This document shows positions 25,117 through 33,690 of a DNA stretch of 45,237 nt, piece after piece. Under the pieces are notes generated by a model that saw only the letters and a list, made by a program, of their open reading frames with translations, ran no database searches and was not told the origin of the DNA. Both the position numbers and the translations under genes were made by a program. Origin of the DNA: Winogradskyella sp. (GTDB lineage: Bacteria > Bacteroidota > Bacteroidia > Flavobacteriales > Flavobacteriaceae); NCBI RefSeq assembly GCF_013042245.1, contig NZ_JABDQL010000075.1, positions 1-45,237 of the forward strand. Direction: 5' to 3'. Each line of letters opens with the position of its first letter. Within the stretch, counting starts at the first letter, position 1.

Positions 25117-25612
25117 CAATAGTTTATCGAAGAGTGCAATTGTAGGTAGTCTTATAGCAACTTTTATTGCTTCTACTCCATTGTTATTTTCCTTATATGA
25201 AAGTGTTCCAGATACACGAATCTGGAACACTTTTTTATTTACATATGATAGTAATTTCTGGGGAGATGCTCAATATGCTATGTGGGTCTTTACAGGGAAA
25301 ATTATACCTCTAATATTAGTTACAATTTGGTTTTTCACAAATAGACATTGGTGGTATCATGTTCTTTTGATACCTATAGTCATGTATTCCTATCAAATTA
25401 TACAGACATATAATATAGAAGACACTAATATAGATGAAAACCAATTACTAATGCTATTGCCACTTTTAGTAATTATAGTGCCATCAATTTATCTAATAAG
25501 AGCAAAAATATTTAATAAAATAAATTATGCAGATAAAACCATGGAGGAATTAGAAGCCGAGTTTATGATTAAGCCAAAAACGCTTTGGGGTAAGGTTAAG
25601 CAGTATTTTTAA
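25058..25612 (+). CDS. Integral membrane protein of unknown function
   Basis: This 184-residue protein starts with a charged stretch (MDKLKQKLKKENESS) and then has four hydrophobic helices, near 29-48, 74-94, 101-122 and 130-150, so it lies in the inner membrane. The C-terminus ends with an amphipathic EELEAEFMIKPKTLWGKVKQYF segment in the cytoplasm. No known family is identified. The ATG at 25058 is the only early start in frame and lies inside the preceding small ORF. If the original start was lost, this start is a substitute. Confidence 0.75.
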   Translation: MDKLKQKLKKENESSCQHTSNSLSKSAIVGSLIATFIASTPLLFSLYESVPDTRIWNTFLFTYDSNFWGDAQYAMWVFTGKIIPLILVTIWFFTNRHWWYHVLLIPIVMYSYQIIQTYNIEDTNIDENQLLMLLPLLVIIVPSIYLIRAKIFNKINYADKTMEELEAEFMIKPKTLWGKVKQYF

Positions 25613-25638
25613 TATTAATACCGTAAAGTTTTATTTTT

Positions 25639-25660
25639 ATTTGTAATTTGAGTTACAAAT
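25639..25660 (+). promoter_or_regulatory. Operator-like palindrome upstream of ald
   Basis: ATTTGTAA and TTACAAAT form a perfect 8-bp inverted repeat separated by 6 bases, 16 bases before the alanine dehydrogenase start. It has the look of a dimeric regulator site. Alanine dehydrogenases are often controlled by Lrp/AsnC-type regulators, which would fit, though no such regulator is encoded here. Confidence 0.45.
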
Positions 25661-25676
25661 TAATCTTTACCACTCA

Positions 25677-26876
25677 ATGAGCAAATCGCTTTCACCATTT
25701 ACAAAAGCACAATTATTACCTCAAGAAGAAACTCTTGAAATCTTTAAACAAAAAGGTGAACTTTTTATAGGTATACCCAAAGAAACCCATTTTCAAGAAA
25801 CTCGTGTTTGCCTAACACCTGATGCAGTATCTGCCTTAACAGCAAATGGACATCGCGTTATGATAGAATCTGGCGCAGGAAATGGCGCTAATTTTAAAGA
25901 TAAAAACTACAGTGATGCTGGAGCTGAAGTCACAAAAGATACCGCAAAAGTGTTTTCGTGCCCAATTATTCTTAAGGTTGAACCCGCATCAATAGATGAG
26001 ATAAAACTTATAAATCCACAAACCATATTAATATCAGCTTTACAGCTTAAAACACAAACCAAAGCGTATTTTAAAGCACTAGCAGAAAAACGAATCACTG
26101 CACTCGCTTTTGAGTTTATTAAAGATGAAGCAGGTGCTTATCCAGCCGTGCGATCTTTAAGCGAGATAGCTGGTACAGCTTCTATCCTTATTGCTTCAGA
26201 ATTATTATCAAACGTTAATGGTGGTAATGGTTTAATGTTTGGTAATATAAATGGTGTTCCACCTACCGAAGTTGTAATTCTCGGTGCTGGAACGGTTGGT
26301 GAGTTTGCAGCACGTTCTGCAATAGGTCTTGGTGCAAATATTAAAGTCTTTGATAATTCAATTACAAAACTCCGATGTTTACAAACTAACCTAAGTCAAA
26401 CAGTATATACATCAACCATGCAACCCAAGAATATTTTAAAGGCTCTAAAACGTTGTGACATAGTTATAGGTGCGGTTAGAGGAAGTAATCGTTCGCCAGT
26501 TGTAGTAACACAATCTATGGTTGATAATATGAAGCCTGGAGCAGTGATTATTGATGTAAGCATTGATATGGGTGGCTGTTTCGAGACTAGTGAGGTCACA
26601 ACACATGACCATCCTACTTTTGATTATAACGGTGTAACGCATTATTGCGTTCCAAATATTCCTGCAAGATATTCCCGAACAGCCTCAGTATCAATAAGTA
26701 ATATTTTTACACCATACTTACTAGAAATTGGAGAGAATGGTGGTATAGAAAATACATTAAGATTTGATAAAGGTTTACGAAATGGATTGTATTTTTACCA
26801 CGGAATTTTAACTAGTAAATCTGTTGCTGAATGGTTTGGATTAGATTTTAGTGATGCCAATTTGTTAATCTTTTAA
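25677..26876 (+). CDS. ald: Alanine dehydrogenase
   Basis: The enzyme interconverts L-alanine and pyruvate + ammonia with NAD. The 399-residue protein has the N-terminal catalytic part with GIPKETHFQETRVCLTPDAV (33-52), where the family has its substrate-binding arginine and catalytic lysine. The Rossmann motif VVILGAGTVGEFAARSA lies near 202-218. DIVIGAV and the closing segment CVPNIPARYSRTAS also match the family. The N-terminal extension of about 30 residues is usual in Bacteroidota. The related transhydrogenase alpha subunit is longer and less likely. Confidence 0.92.
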   Translation: MSKSLSPFTKAQLLPQEETLEIFKQKGELFIGIPKETHFQETRVCLTPDAVSALTANGHRVMIESGAGNGANFKDKNYSDAGAEVTKDTAKVFSCPIILKVEPASIDEIKLINPQTILISALQLKTQTKAYFKALAEKRITALAFEFIKDEAGAYPAVRSLSEIAGTASILIASELLSNVNGGNGLMFGNINGVPPTEVVILGAGTVGEFAARSAIGLGANIKVFDNSITKLRCLQTNLSQTVYTSTMQPKNILKALKRCDIVIGAVRGSNRSPVVVTQSMVDNMKPGAVIIDVSIDMGGCFETSEVTTHDHPTFDYNGVTHYCVPNIPARYSRTASVSISNIFTPYLLEIGENGGIENTLRFDKGLRNGLYFYHGILTSKSVAEWFGLDFSDANLLIF

Positions 26877-26914
26877 TGCTAAAATAATTTCAGTCTTGTT
26901 TTAATCGTAATCTT

Positions 26915-27289
26915 ATGAAATTTATACATCGTTTAGGCTTTTACCTCGGTGGTTTTGCTATAGGTTTAATAATCCTAATGTTTTTTTTAAACGGAAAAGA
27001 TGCCTCATGTGATTATGGACCTAATGCAAGAACCGTAAAAAATATTAGCTCAAAAAAGATAGCGTACTCTGAAAATACATCTTCTGTACTATATAGTCAG
27101 AGTATCGATTCTACAACTATAATAAAACTAATACAATTTGGCAACGTAAACTTTTCTGAAAGTGACACCAAGGCAGAACCTTGTAAGGTTTACCAGATAG
27201 AAAACACTTATAAAGAACGTGAAGTTATTATGCGTGTCAAAAATTGTAGCTTAGTTGCAACTATCCTCGATTTTAAGATTGAAAACTAA
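26915..27289 (+). CDS. Small membrane-anchored protein, DUF4258-like
   Basis: The 124-residue product has one N-terminal membrane helix (about 8-26) followed by a short soluble domain with two cysteines that could form a disulfide (C33 and C90). I associate this sequence with DUF4258-labelled flavobacterial proteins next to proline dehydrogenase, but cannot confirm that. It overlaps the convergent proline dehydrogenase end by four bases. The function is unknown. Confidence 0.7.
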   Translation: MKFIHRLGFYLGGFAIGLIILMFFLNGKDASCDYGPNARTVKNISSKKIAYSENTSSVLYSQSIDSTTIIKLIQFGNVNFSESDTKAEPCKVYQIENTYKEREVIMRVKNCSLVATILDFKIEN

Positions 27290-28458
27290 AGCTTCCTACG
27301 CTTACGCTCATTCTTTATTAATTCTAACTCTCTATTGGTTTGTCCAGCTACTGATGTATTTTCCTCAGCGCGTCTTATTAAGTATGGCATCACGTCTTTT
27401 ACAGGTCCAAAAGGGAGATATTTAGCAACATTATATCCAGACTCTGCTAAATTAAAACTGATATGATCACTCATGCCATATAACTGACCAAACCACACAT
27501 TGTTATCAGATTTATCAATATTCAAGTCCTCCATTATATCTATAGCCAAATAACAACTGAGTTCATTGTGCGTTCCAATAAATATGGATATATCAGTATT
27601 ATTTTCTAGTATGTAACGCAAACCTTCATTAAAGTTATTATCTGTAATTTGTTTGGTTTCGCAAATGGGCGACGGATATCCTAATTCCTCTGCTCTACTA
27701 CGCTCCTTTTCCATATAGGCACCGCGAACAATCTTCATACCTATCTTAAATCCTTCAGTCTTAGCACGCTTATGCAAAGCCTTTAAATAATCTACACGGT
27801 CCCATCGGTACAGCTGTAACGTGTTATATACAATAGCTTTTTCGGTATTATATGTCCTCATCATATCTTCAACCAAATCATCAGCTGCTGTTTGCATCCA
27901 GCTTTCTTCACCATCAATCAAAACTTCAACATCTTTTTCTTTAGAAAAACGACAAACTTTATGAAAACGTTCTACTACTCTATTCCATTCCTCAAGCTCT
28001 TCTGGTGAGAACCTAATGCCCTCAGACTTTTTTTCATACAAATAAATACGACCAAAAGCAGTAGGTTTAAAAACAACTATTGGCATAGCTTCACGGTCAT
28101 GACAGAAGTTTACAATCTTCAATATCTTTTCACATACTTCGTCGAATTGAGCATCATATTCTTTTCCTTCAACAGAATAGTCTAAAACAGAACTCACGCC
28201 TTTGGTAAACATCTTGTCAATGACTGGCAAGGAATCTTTTTCATTAACGCCACCGCAAAAATGATCAAATACTGTTGAACGGATTAGGCCTTCAACAGGT
28301 AAACTTGCATTAAGGGCAAATTTTGTAACAGCAGTACCAATTCGCACCAAAGGCTCTTTGGATATCATTTTGAACAAAAAATAAGCACGCTCAAGCTCAG
28401 AATCAGTCTTTAAACTAAAAGCAGTTTGCGTATTATTAAAAAGGGAATTATTCGCCAT
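27286..28458 (-). CDS. Proline dehydrogenase
   Basis: The enzyme oxidises L-proline to delta-1-pyrroline-5-carboxylate with FAD. The 390-residue protein is a stand-alone PRODH barrel. Motifs include MKIVRGAYMEKER (FAD site), GTHNELS, FGQLYGMSDH and the C-terminal YLPFGPVKDVMPYLIRRAEENT, where the paired arginines bind the proline carboxylate. No P5C dehydrogenase is fused or adjacent. The gene is divergent from aroB and convergent with the small membrane protein. Confidence 0.93.
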   Translation of the reverse strand: MANNSLFNNTQTAFSLKTDSELERAYFLFKMISKEPLVRIGTAVTKFALNASLPVEGLIRSTVFDHFCGGVNEKDSLPVIDKMFTKGVSSVLDYSVEGKEYDAQFDEVCEKILKIVNFCHDREAMPIVVFKPTAFGRIYLYEKKSEGIRFSPEELEEWNRVVERFHKVCRFSKEKDVEVLIDGEESWMQTAADDLVEDMMRTYNTEKAIVYNTLQLYRWDRVDYLKALHKRAKTEGFKIGMKIVRGAYMEKERSRAEELGYPSPICETKQITDNNFNEGLRYILENNTDISIFIGTHNELSCYLAIDIMEDLNIDKSDNNVWFGQLYGMSDHISFNLAESGYNVAKYLPFGPVKDVMPYLIRRAEENTSVAGQTNRELELIKNERKRRKL

Positions 28459-28553
28459 TTAAGATAGATTTGTAACAAAAATAAATATAAGATTTATTAA
28501 TTTTTGAAAATAACGCGCTATTTTCACGTTATTAAAATAAGTTGTACAAAATT

Positions 28554-29627
28554 ATGCAATCTATATCCACCAAAAATGCTGTTGTTTACTTTAATTCAGA
28601 GGTATACACACAACTCAATAATTACATAAAAAAAGAGAACCCCTCAAAAATTTTCATTTTGGTAGATACAAATACTCACGATTTATGTTTACCCCAGTTT
28701 ATGGCAAACTTAGATAATGGTAATATTCAAACTGAGGTCATGGAAATACCAGAAGGAGAAAACCACAAAACCATAGACATTTGTATGGGCGTTTGGGAAG
28801 CCATGTCACAATATGGTGCCGACCGTAAGAGCTTGTTGATAAATCTTGGTGGTGGTGTAGTAACTGATTTAGGAGGCTTTGTAGCGAGTACATACATGCG
28901 CGGAATTAATTATATCAATGTTCCTACATCGCTACTAGCCATGGTTGATGCCTCCGTCGGAGGAAAAACAGGTGTTGATTTAGGTCCGTTAAAAAATCAA
29001 GTTGGTGTCATATCTGAAGGTGTTATGGTACTTATTGATGTGTCTTTTTTAGGTACTTTACCACAAAATCAGATGGTTTCAGGTTTTGCTGAAATGCTAA
29101 AACATGGATTAATTACTGATGATAGTTATTGGCATACGCTTACGCACCTAGAAAACTTAGATATTTCTGACTTAGATAAATTAATCTACGATTCTGTTAT
29201 TATAAAAAATAATATTGTCACTCAAGACCCTACAGAGAATGGTTTAAGAAAGACTTTAAATTTTGGTCATACTTTGGGTCATGCTATAGAAAGTTACTTT
29301 CTAGAAAACGAAAATAAAACGACAATGCTACATGGTGAAGCCATAGCTATTGGCATGTTATTAGAAGCCTACATATCTTCAAAAACTCTTAATTTTAGTA
29401 ATAATGAACTTTCTGAAATTTCGACAGGAATTTTAAAAACATTTGCAAAGGTAGAATTTGAAACTAGAGACTACGATCATATTATAGAACTTCTCAAGCA
29501 CGACAAGAAAAATAGTCATGGGGTTATCAAGTTCGTTCTTTTAGAAGCTATCGGTAAAGCTAGAATAGATTGCGAGGTTTCTAGCGATATCATTCTTCAA
29601 GCGTTCGAATATTACAAAAACCTCTAA
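28554..29627 (+). CDS. aroB: 3-dehydroquinate synthase
   Basis: AroB converts DAHP to 3-dehydroquinate in the shikimate pathway, using NAD and zinc. The 357-residue product has the NAD region GGGVVTDLGGFVASTYMRG and the VPTSLLAMVDASVGGKTGVD signature. The zinc-ligand stretches are NFGHTLGHAIES and LHGEAIAIGM. I prefer the ATG at 28554 to an upstream in-frame TTG at 28542. The stop abuts the end of the convergent DUF3667 gene. No other aro gene is near. Confidence 0.97.
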   Translation: MQSISTKNAVVYFNSEVYTQLNNYIKKENPSKIFILVDTNTHDLCLPQFMANLDNGNIQTEVMEIPEGENHKTIDICMGVWEAMSQYGADRKSLLINLGGGVVTDLGGFVASTYMRGINYINVPTSLLAMVDASVGGKTGVDLGPLKNQVGVISEGVMVLIDVSFLGTLPQNQMVSGFAEMLKHGLITDDSYWHTLTHLENLDISDLDKLIYDSVIIKNNIVTQDPTENGLRKTLNFGHTLGHAIESYFLENENKTTMLHGEAIAIGMLLEAYISSKTLNFSNNELSEISTGILKTFAKVEFETRDYDHIIELLKHDKKNSHGVIKFVLLEAIGKARIDCEVSSDIILQAFEYYKNL

Positions 29628-30710
29628 TTAAGCATTTACAAAAGCAAATGCAGTAATCATAACTGCTGATAATGGTATAACGAATAATAAAAATAAAAAT
29701 GTTATGATACCACTTTTTATAAATGTAAAAAACCAATTATGTTTATAAAAGTTCAGTAATGCCAGATAGAAATATAAAAATATTGAAAGAACAATGAGAA
29801 CGCTAATCCATACTGGAATCTCAAAAATAAAACGGTCAAAAGCTAATAATAAACCGAAAACGGTAAAAAGAAACGAAAAGAAATAAAAACTAAACACCAA
29901 GTGGTATGCATAGCGACCTCGTCTGAAGTAAAATATTTTCAGAATTAACGCAAAAATGGGTAATAAAAAAAACATAGCGATTGGGATAGTATCGGCGAAA
30001 CGCTTTATCCAATTACCAGCACCATTACCTTCGGAAAATTCAACCATAGATTTGTAAAAGCCCCTTTTCATAAAGCCTGCATCTTCTTCCATACCCATTT
30101 CTTTATAGATATCTTCTTCAGATACACCTACAGAACGTAAGGAATCTAACTTAGTTTTTGATATACCAAAATTAATAGTCCTAGGAACACTATCTGCACC
30201 TTTAATATTTTTTATAACAGAATCAATAGCCTTCTGAGTTTCGTCATAAGCTGGAATCGAGTCTAACTTCGAATTTGCTACAGGAATTTTTATTGCATTC
30301 TTTATAATTGAATCAATGGCTTGCTTTGAGGTTTTATCTAATTTATTCTTAAAATCTGAAGTAGCTAACTCCTGAGTTGCCTTGTTTGCGTCCTTTATCC
30401 AATCATTAACAGTAAATGAAAAAAGAAAAAAGAAAATAACTGATACAAACAAATACATCTGAGCTGGATGCAAATACAGCAAGCGTTTACCTTCTAAAAA
30501 ACGTTTTGCCAAATAGCCTGGTTTAAACATTAATGGGAAGAAACTTTTTAGAAAACGTGCATCAAAAGAAAAGTAATTACTAATCGTATTGTAAAAGAGT
30601 ACCCCAATCGTAAGGTCTTCGTTAGTCTTTTGACCACAATTGGGACAAAATTTAAAACCCTTTTCAAAGGGTACTTCACAATTTAGACATTTTATCTTCT
30701 CTGTTTTCAT
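29628..30710 (-). CDS. DUF3667 family zinc-ribbon membrane protein
   Basis: The 360-residue product starts with a zinc ribbon (CLNCEVPFEKGFKFCPNCGQ, two CxxC pairs). Residues about 30-80 carry the family core with SFFPLMFKPGYLAKRFLEGK and a first membrane helix. A polar, mostly charged region (about 105-225) follows, then four membrane helices in the C-terminal third. DUF3667 proteins are common in Bacteroidota and their job is not known. It has a well-formed promoter at 30738-30769. Confidence 0.88.
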   Translation of the reverse strand: MKTEKIKCLNCEVPFEKGFKFCPNCGQKTNEDLTIGVLFYNTISNYFSFDARFLKSFFPLMFKPGYLAKRFLEGKRLLYLHPAQMYLFVSVIFFFLFSFTVNDWIKDANKATQELATSDFKNKLDKTSKQAIDSIIKNAIKIPVANSKLDSIPAYDETQKAIDSVIKNIKGADSVPRTINFGISKTKLDSLRSVGVSEEDIYKEMGMEEDAGFMKRGFYKSMVEFSEGNGAGNWIKRFADTIPIAMFFLLPIFALILKIFYFRRGRYAYHLVFSFYFFSFLFTVFGLLLAFDRFIFEIPVWISVLIVLSIFLYFYLALLNFYKHNWFFTFIKSGIITFLFLLFVIPLSAVMITAFAFVNA

Positions 30711-30737
30711 TTTTTTTAGCTAGATACGTTAAAATTA

Positions 30738-30769
30738 CAAAAACTAAACTAGTCTTATTTATATACAAA
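30738..30769 (-). promoter_or_regulatory. Bacteroidota promoter for the DUF3667 gene
   Basis: On the minus strand TTTG (30769-30766) is followed after 19 bases by TAGTTTTTG (30746-30738), close to TAnnTTTG with one extra T. It lies 28 bases upstream of the start codon. Confidence 0.5.
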
Positions 30770-30852
30770 GATTGATATCCCGATTTGTTTCATTTCAAAC
30801 TAAAAAATATTATACAACTGATAATCAATACATAAACATAAGTATTGAAATT

Positions 30853-30868
30853 TGGCACGCTGTTTGGT
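30853..30868 (+). promoter_or_regulatory. Sigma-54-like (-24/-12) promoter
   Basis: TGGCACG-N4-TTGG matches the RpoN consensus TGGCACG-N4-TTGC with the correct 12-base spacing between the -24 GG and the -12 G. The only change is C to G at the final conserved base. It would start a transcript near 30879, about 25-30 bases before the ATG of the Arg-rich secreted protein. The match is seen in the sequence. Activity is inferred. Confidence 0.55.
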
Positions 30869-30907
30869 TATAAGATAAGTGAGTTTAATTTTTAAAACCC
30901 AATGATT

Positions 30908-32128
30908 ATGAAAAGAGTATTATTTTTAGTTGCAATGTTAGTGTCAGTTAGCACAACTGCAACAGCGACAACCAACACTATGAAAGCGGAAGCTTCATTA
31001 ACAAATTTTGTGAGAGGTTATGGAAATTCTTTCATATTTGTTGAAGGCGGAATTGAATTCGCTGTTTTCCCTGATGGACAATTCGATTTTTATGCACAAA
31101 ATTTTGGACCAAACCTTAATGTTGGTTTTAATAACAGAAATGTAAGTTTCAGTTTCAACACAGGTTTTGACTACAACCCTTTTGTTCAGTACGATAGCTT
31201 TGGAGCTGTTATTCAAGTTGAAAACACACCAATATTTTATGACTTCTATGGTCGTGTATCACAAATAGGAAACATCTTTATTAATTACAATAGATTTGGT
31301 AGAGTTAATAGACTTGGAGGATTAAATATATTTTGGAATGGTAATGTCTTTTTGAGACACTCGGGATTCATAAACCGCTGGAATAGAGGTTATATATATA
31401 GACCATGGCATAGATTTTACAGAGTTCCTGCGTTTGATTTGTGTATTGTAAACACAAGACCTTACAGACAATTTTATAGCCCTGTTAGACATGTATACTA
31501 CAGACCATACAGAAACAATACCAGACTTGTGAATGTCAACGGTCGTAGAGGAAATAACAACTTTGGAAGACGCGGTAATAATAACTTTGGAAGACGCGGT
31601 AATAATAACTTTAATAGACGTTATGTACAAACTCCTAGAAATGCTAGTGAACGTTCAATAGGTAGACGCATACAGGAAAGAAATCAGAGTATTTCAAGAA
31701 GCAGAAGTACAAGAGTTGCAAATGCAGACAGCGGAAGAAGAAACACTGTGGCTAGAGCAGAATCGTCTAGAAGAAATAGTACAGTAACTAATAGACGTAG
31801 TTCAAGTAATAGAGTTGCTAAAAGAACAACTTCAAACCGTAATGATAATACTGTAGGAAGCTCAAGAGGTAGAGTAAAGTCTGAAGCACGCTCACCCAGA
31901 AGTTCGAGAACTGAAAGAAGTACTGTTAATAAAAGAACGAGAAGTAGCAATTCATCTTCAGCAAGAACTGCTAGAACGAAACAAGCTTCAAAGGCTAAGC
32001 CTAAAGTAAGCTCTAGAAGTACTACAGTAAGACAAAACAACGCAAGTAGTAAAGTAAAACGAATTACAAAATCTTCTAGAAGTGCTAACAGTAGAGCAAC
32101 AGAAAGACGCTCAAGAACAAGAGAGTAA
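30908..32128 (+). CDS. Secreted Arg-rich low-complexity protein
   Basis: A signal peptide (about 1-21, ending TATATTN) precedes an aromatic- and Asn-rich region (about 25-200) of repeated FGRV / NxFG / GNxF phrases that looks like short beta-strand repeats. The last half (about 210-406) is a low-complexity Arg/Ser/Asn/Thr tail with a very high positive charge. A triple GRRGNNNF repeat lies between them. It is exported and could bind anionic polymers such as DNA or polysaccharide, but no domain proves this. The ATG at 30908 gives a normal signal peptide, and 30902 is also possible. Long open frames on the opposite strand are shadows of this composition. Confidence 0.75.
   Translation: MKRVLFLVAMLVSVSTTATATTNTMKAEASLTNFVRGYGNSFIFVEGGIEFAVFPDGQFDFYAQNFGPNLNVGFNNRNVSFSFNTGFDYNPFVQYDSFGAVIQVENTPIFYDFYGRVSQIGNIFINYNRFGRVNRLGGLNIFWNGNVFLRHSGFINRWNRGYIYRPWHRFYRVPAFDLCIVNTRPYRQFYSPVRHVYYRPYRNNTRLVNVNGRRGNNNFGRRGNNNFGRRGNNNFNRRYVQTPRNASERSIGRRIQERNQSISRSRSTRVANADSGRRNTVARAESSRRNSTVTNRRSSSNRVAKRTTSNRNDNTVGSSRGRVKSEARSPRSSRTERSTVNKRTRSSNSSSARTARTKQASKAKPKVSSRSTTVRQNNASSKVKRITKSSRSANSRATERRSRTRE
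31541..31612 (+). repeat. Three 24-bp tandem repeats
   Basis: Three consecutive 24-base units (31541-31564, 31565-31588, 31589-31612) each encode eight residues of the form GRRGNNNF. Units two and three are identical and unit one differs at several positions, so a recent duplication is likely. It lies inside the Arg-rich secreted protein gene. Confidence 0.8.
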
Positions 32129-32153
32129 AATATTTTTTTTGTATAGTTAGATT

Positions 32154-32198
32154 GAATATCTCGCAAGTGTATGCCTCAAAGCTCATTGCGGGATATTC
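32154..32198. terminator. Long hairpin between convergent genes
   Basis: GAATATCTCGCAA and TTGCGGGATATTC pair over 13 bp with one wobble around a 19-base loop. It lies in the 74-bp gap between the Arg-rich protein gene and the flippase gene that converge here. On the minus strand it is followed shortly by a T-poor then A-rich tract, and on the plus strand by TTATTT. It probably ends both transcripts, or it is a dispersed repeat. Confidence 0.5.
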
Positions 32199-32202
32199 TT
32201 AT

Positions 32203-33660
32203 TTACGAAAATGAAAAGTACTTTCGTAACTGTAAATTTATATCTTCAGAAATATTGAATTTATAAATGGTAATGAGATAGATTAGAGTCACAATAAAAG
32301 ATTTTAAAGCAATATTTAAAAGAGGATGAAAACTAAATTCTATGTGATAAAAACCAAATCCTAACACCATTAAAATTCCAATCATTTTAAAAGTAGCCCA
32401 ACTAAAAGGCTGCATTTTTAATTTCAGCTTTACATACATTAACTTGAGTGTATTGTAAATAGCTATCGCTAGAAATGTTGCTAATGCTGAACCATTAATT
32501 CCATATAACGGAATAAAAATCATATTAAAAATTACTGCTAAAAACGCTAATAAAACACCAAAAAATAAAACCACACGATAATAGTCGCTATTAAATAAAA
32601 TAGCATTATTACTTCCTAGTGCATTATCATATAGCTTCGCTAATGATACTATAATTACAACAAACAAACCTCCTGTAAACTTATCTGGTAATATTTGGTA
32701 AAGCATATTAATATTAATGACCACTAGCAGAAAAATCAGACCACTTATTACTAAAAGGTTCAATGAACTTTTTTGGTATAGAGATTTTAACTCTTTATCA
32801 TCACCACTATTCAAAAATTGTGCGCAAAGTGGCATCATTATTTGATGCATTGAACGTTGTGGCCCTGATATTACTGTGGCAATAAAAATAGCAACACTGT
32901 AGTAGGCCACATTTTCAATTTCTAGATATTGTCCAATCATAAACTTGTCTAAATCCAAAATTACCATAGCGATGGAACCCGCAATAATAATTAAGAAGCT
33001 GTACTTTAAAATTGAAGAGATATTATAGATTTTATTGAACTTAATGACAGGAAATCTTAAGGTATAAGCATAGAATTTCATAATAAGCATTCTAACAACA
33101 TATACGCCGACTACTCCATTTATAAACAGCTTTACATCAATCCAATCCATATAAACACATCCTAAAAGCACCATGATGCAAATACGATGAAAAATTTCTC
33201 TCATGATGTTGCCAAAGACTGTTTTCATTTGCACTTTTGACCATGCAAAAAAGATTTCGAAATATGCCATAGCAATCGCAGTAATATAAATATGCCATAC
33301 GTAACCTTCGATTAAATTATTCTTCTGAGATAATAAACCTGCGATTAAATCATAGCCAAAGACTCCTAATAAACCGACAGGTATAATAAACACCAAAGGC
33401 AATAAAAGCATTAAAGTAAGAAAACTATTCAAGCTGTTTTTTGTCTTAAAAGACGAATAGAATTTAATAAGAACATTATGCACTCCAAATGCCATAAATG
33501 GCAGCATAATATTGGCTGCAGAAAGTAAAAATGCGACTAAACCATAATAATCTTCACTAAGGAAATTGGTGTAGAGAAACAGTGCATTTACAGCACCAAT
33601 ACCAAAACCGATATAAGTGCTTAAAATATTTCTAAATGATTGCTTTATAACTATTCCCAC
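32203..33660 (-). CDS. Polysaccharide/oligosaccharide flippase
   Basis: The 485-residue product is almost all hydrophobic, with about 12-14 membrane helices, and fits the Wzx / MOP flippase family that moves lipid-linked glycans across the inner membrane. The opening FRNILSTYIGFGIGAVNALF and the GPQRSMHQIMMPLCAQ and NMIFIPLYGINGSALATF segments are typical. The adjacent glycosyltransferase and YfhO protein support a role in surface glycan assembly. The substrate is unknown. Confidence 0.85.
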   Translation of the reverse strand: MGIVIKQSFRNILSTYIGFGIGAVNALFLYTNFLSEDYYGLVAFLLSAANIMLPFMAFGVHNVLIKFYSSFKTKNSLNSFLTLMLLLPLVFIIPVGLLGVFGYDLIAGLLSQKNNLIEGYVWHIYITAIAMAYFEIFFAWSKVQMKTVFGNIMREIFHRICIMVLLGCVYMDWIDVKLFINGVVGVYVVRMLIMKFYAYTLRFPVIKFNKIYNISSILKYSFLIIIAGSIAMVILDLDKFMIGQYLEIENVAYYSVAIFIATVISGPQRSMHQIMMPLCAQFLNSGDDKELKSLYQKSSLNLLVISGLIFLLVVININMLYQILPDKFTGGLFVVIIVSLAKLYDNALGSNNAILFNSDYYRVVLFFGVLLAFLAVIFNMIFIPLYGINGSALATFLAIAIYNTLKLMYVKLKLKMQPFSWATFKMIGILMVLGFGFYHIEFSFHPLLNIALKSFIVTLIYLITIYKFNISEDINLQLRKYFSFS

Positions 33661-33690
33661 AGAATTAAATGTACAATTTTTTTAAACGTA

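Noticed and set aside
28500-28530. Hairpin GAAAATA-ACGCGC-TATTTTC between proline dehydrogenase and aroB
   Set aside because: Only a 7-bp AT-rich stem without T-tract or promoter context. Such stems are expected by chance in this AT-rich sequence.
31541-31612. Tandem repeats that might suggest a CRISPR array
   Set aside because: Units are in direct tandem without spacers and lie in a coding frame as GRRGNNNF repeats.
31684-32166. A 160-residue Leu-rich reading frame opposite the Arg-rich secreted protein
   Set aside because: It is the complement of a low-complexity Arg/Ser codon stretch, which gives Leu/Val-rich antisense frames by composition. No start context or conservation is visible. 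The 31322-31630 frame is the same effect.
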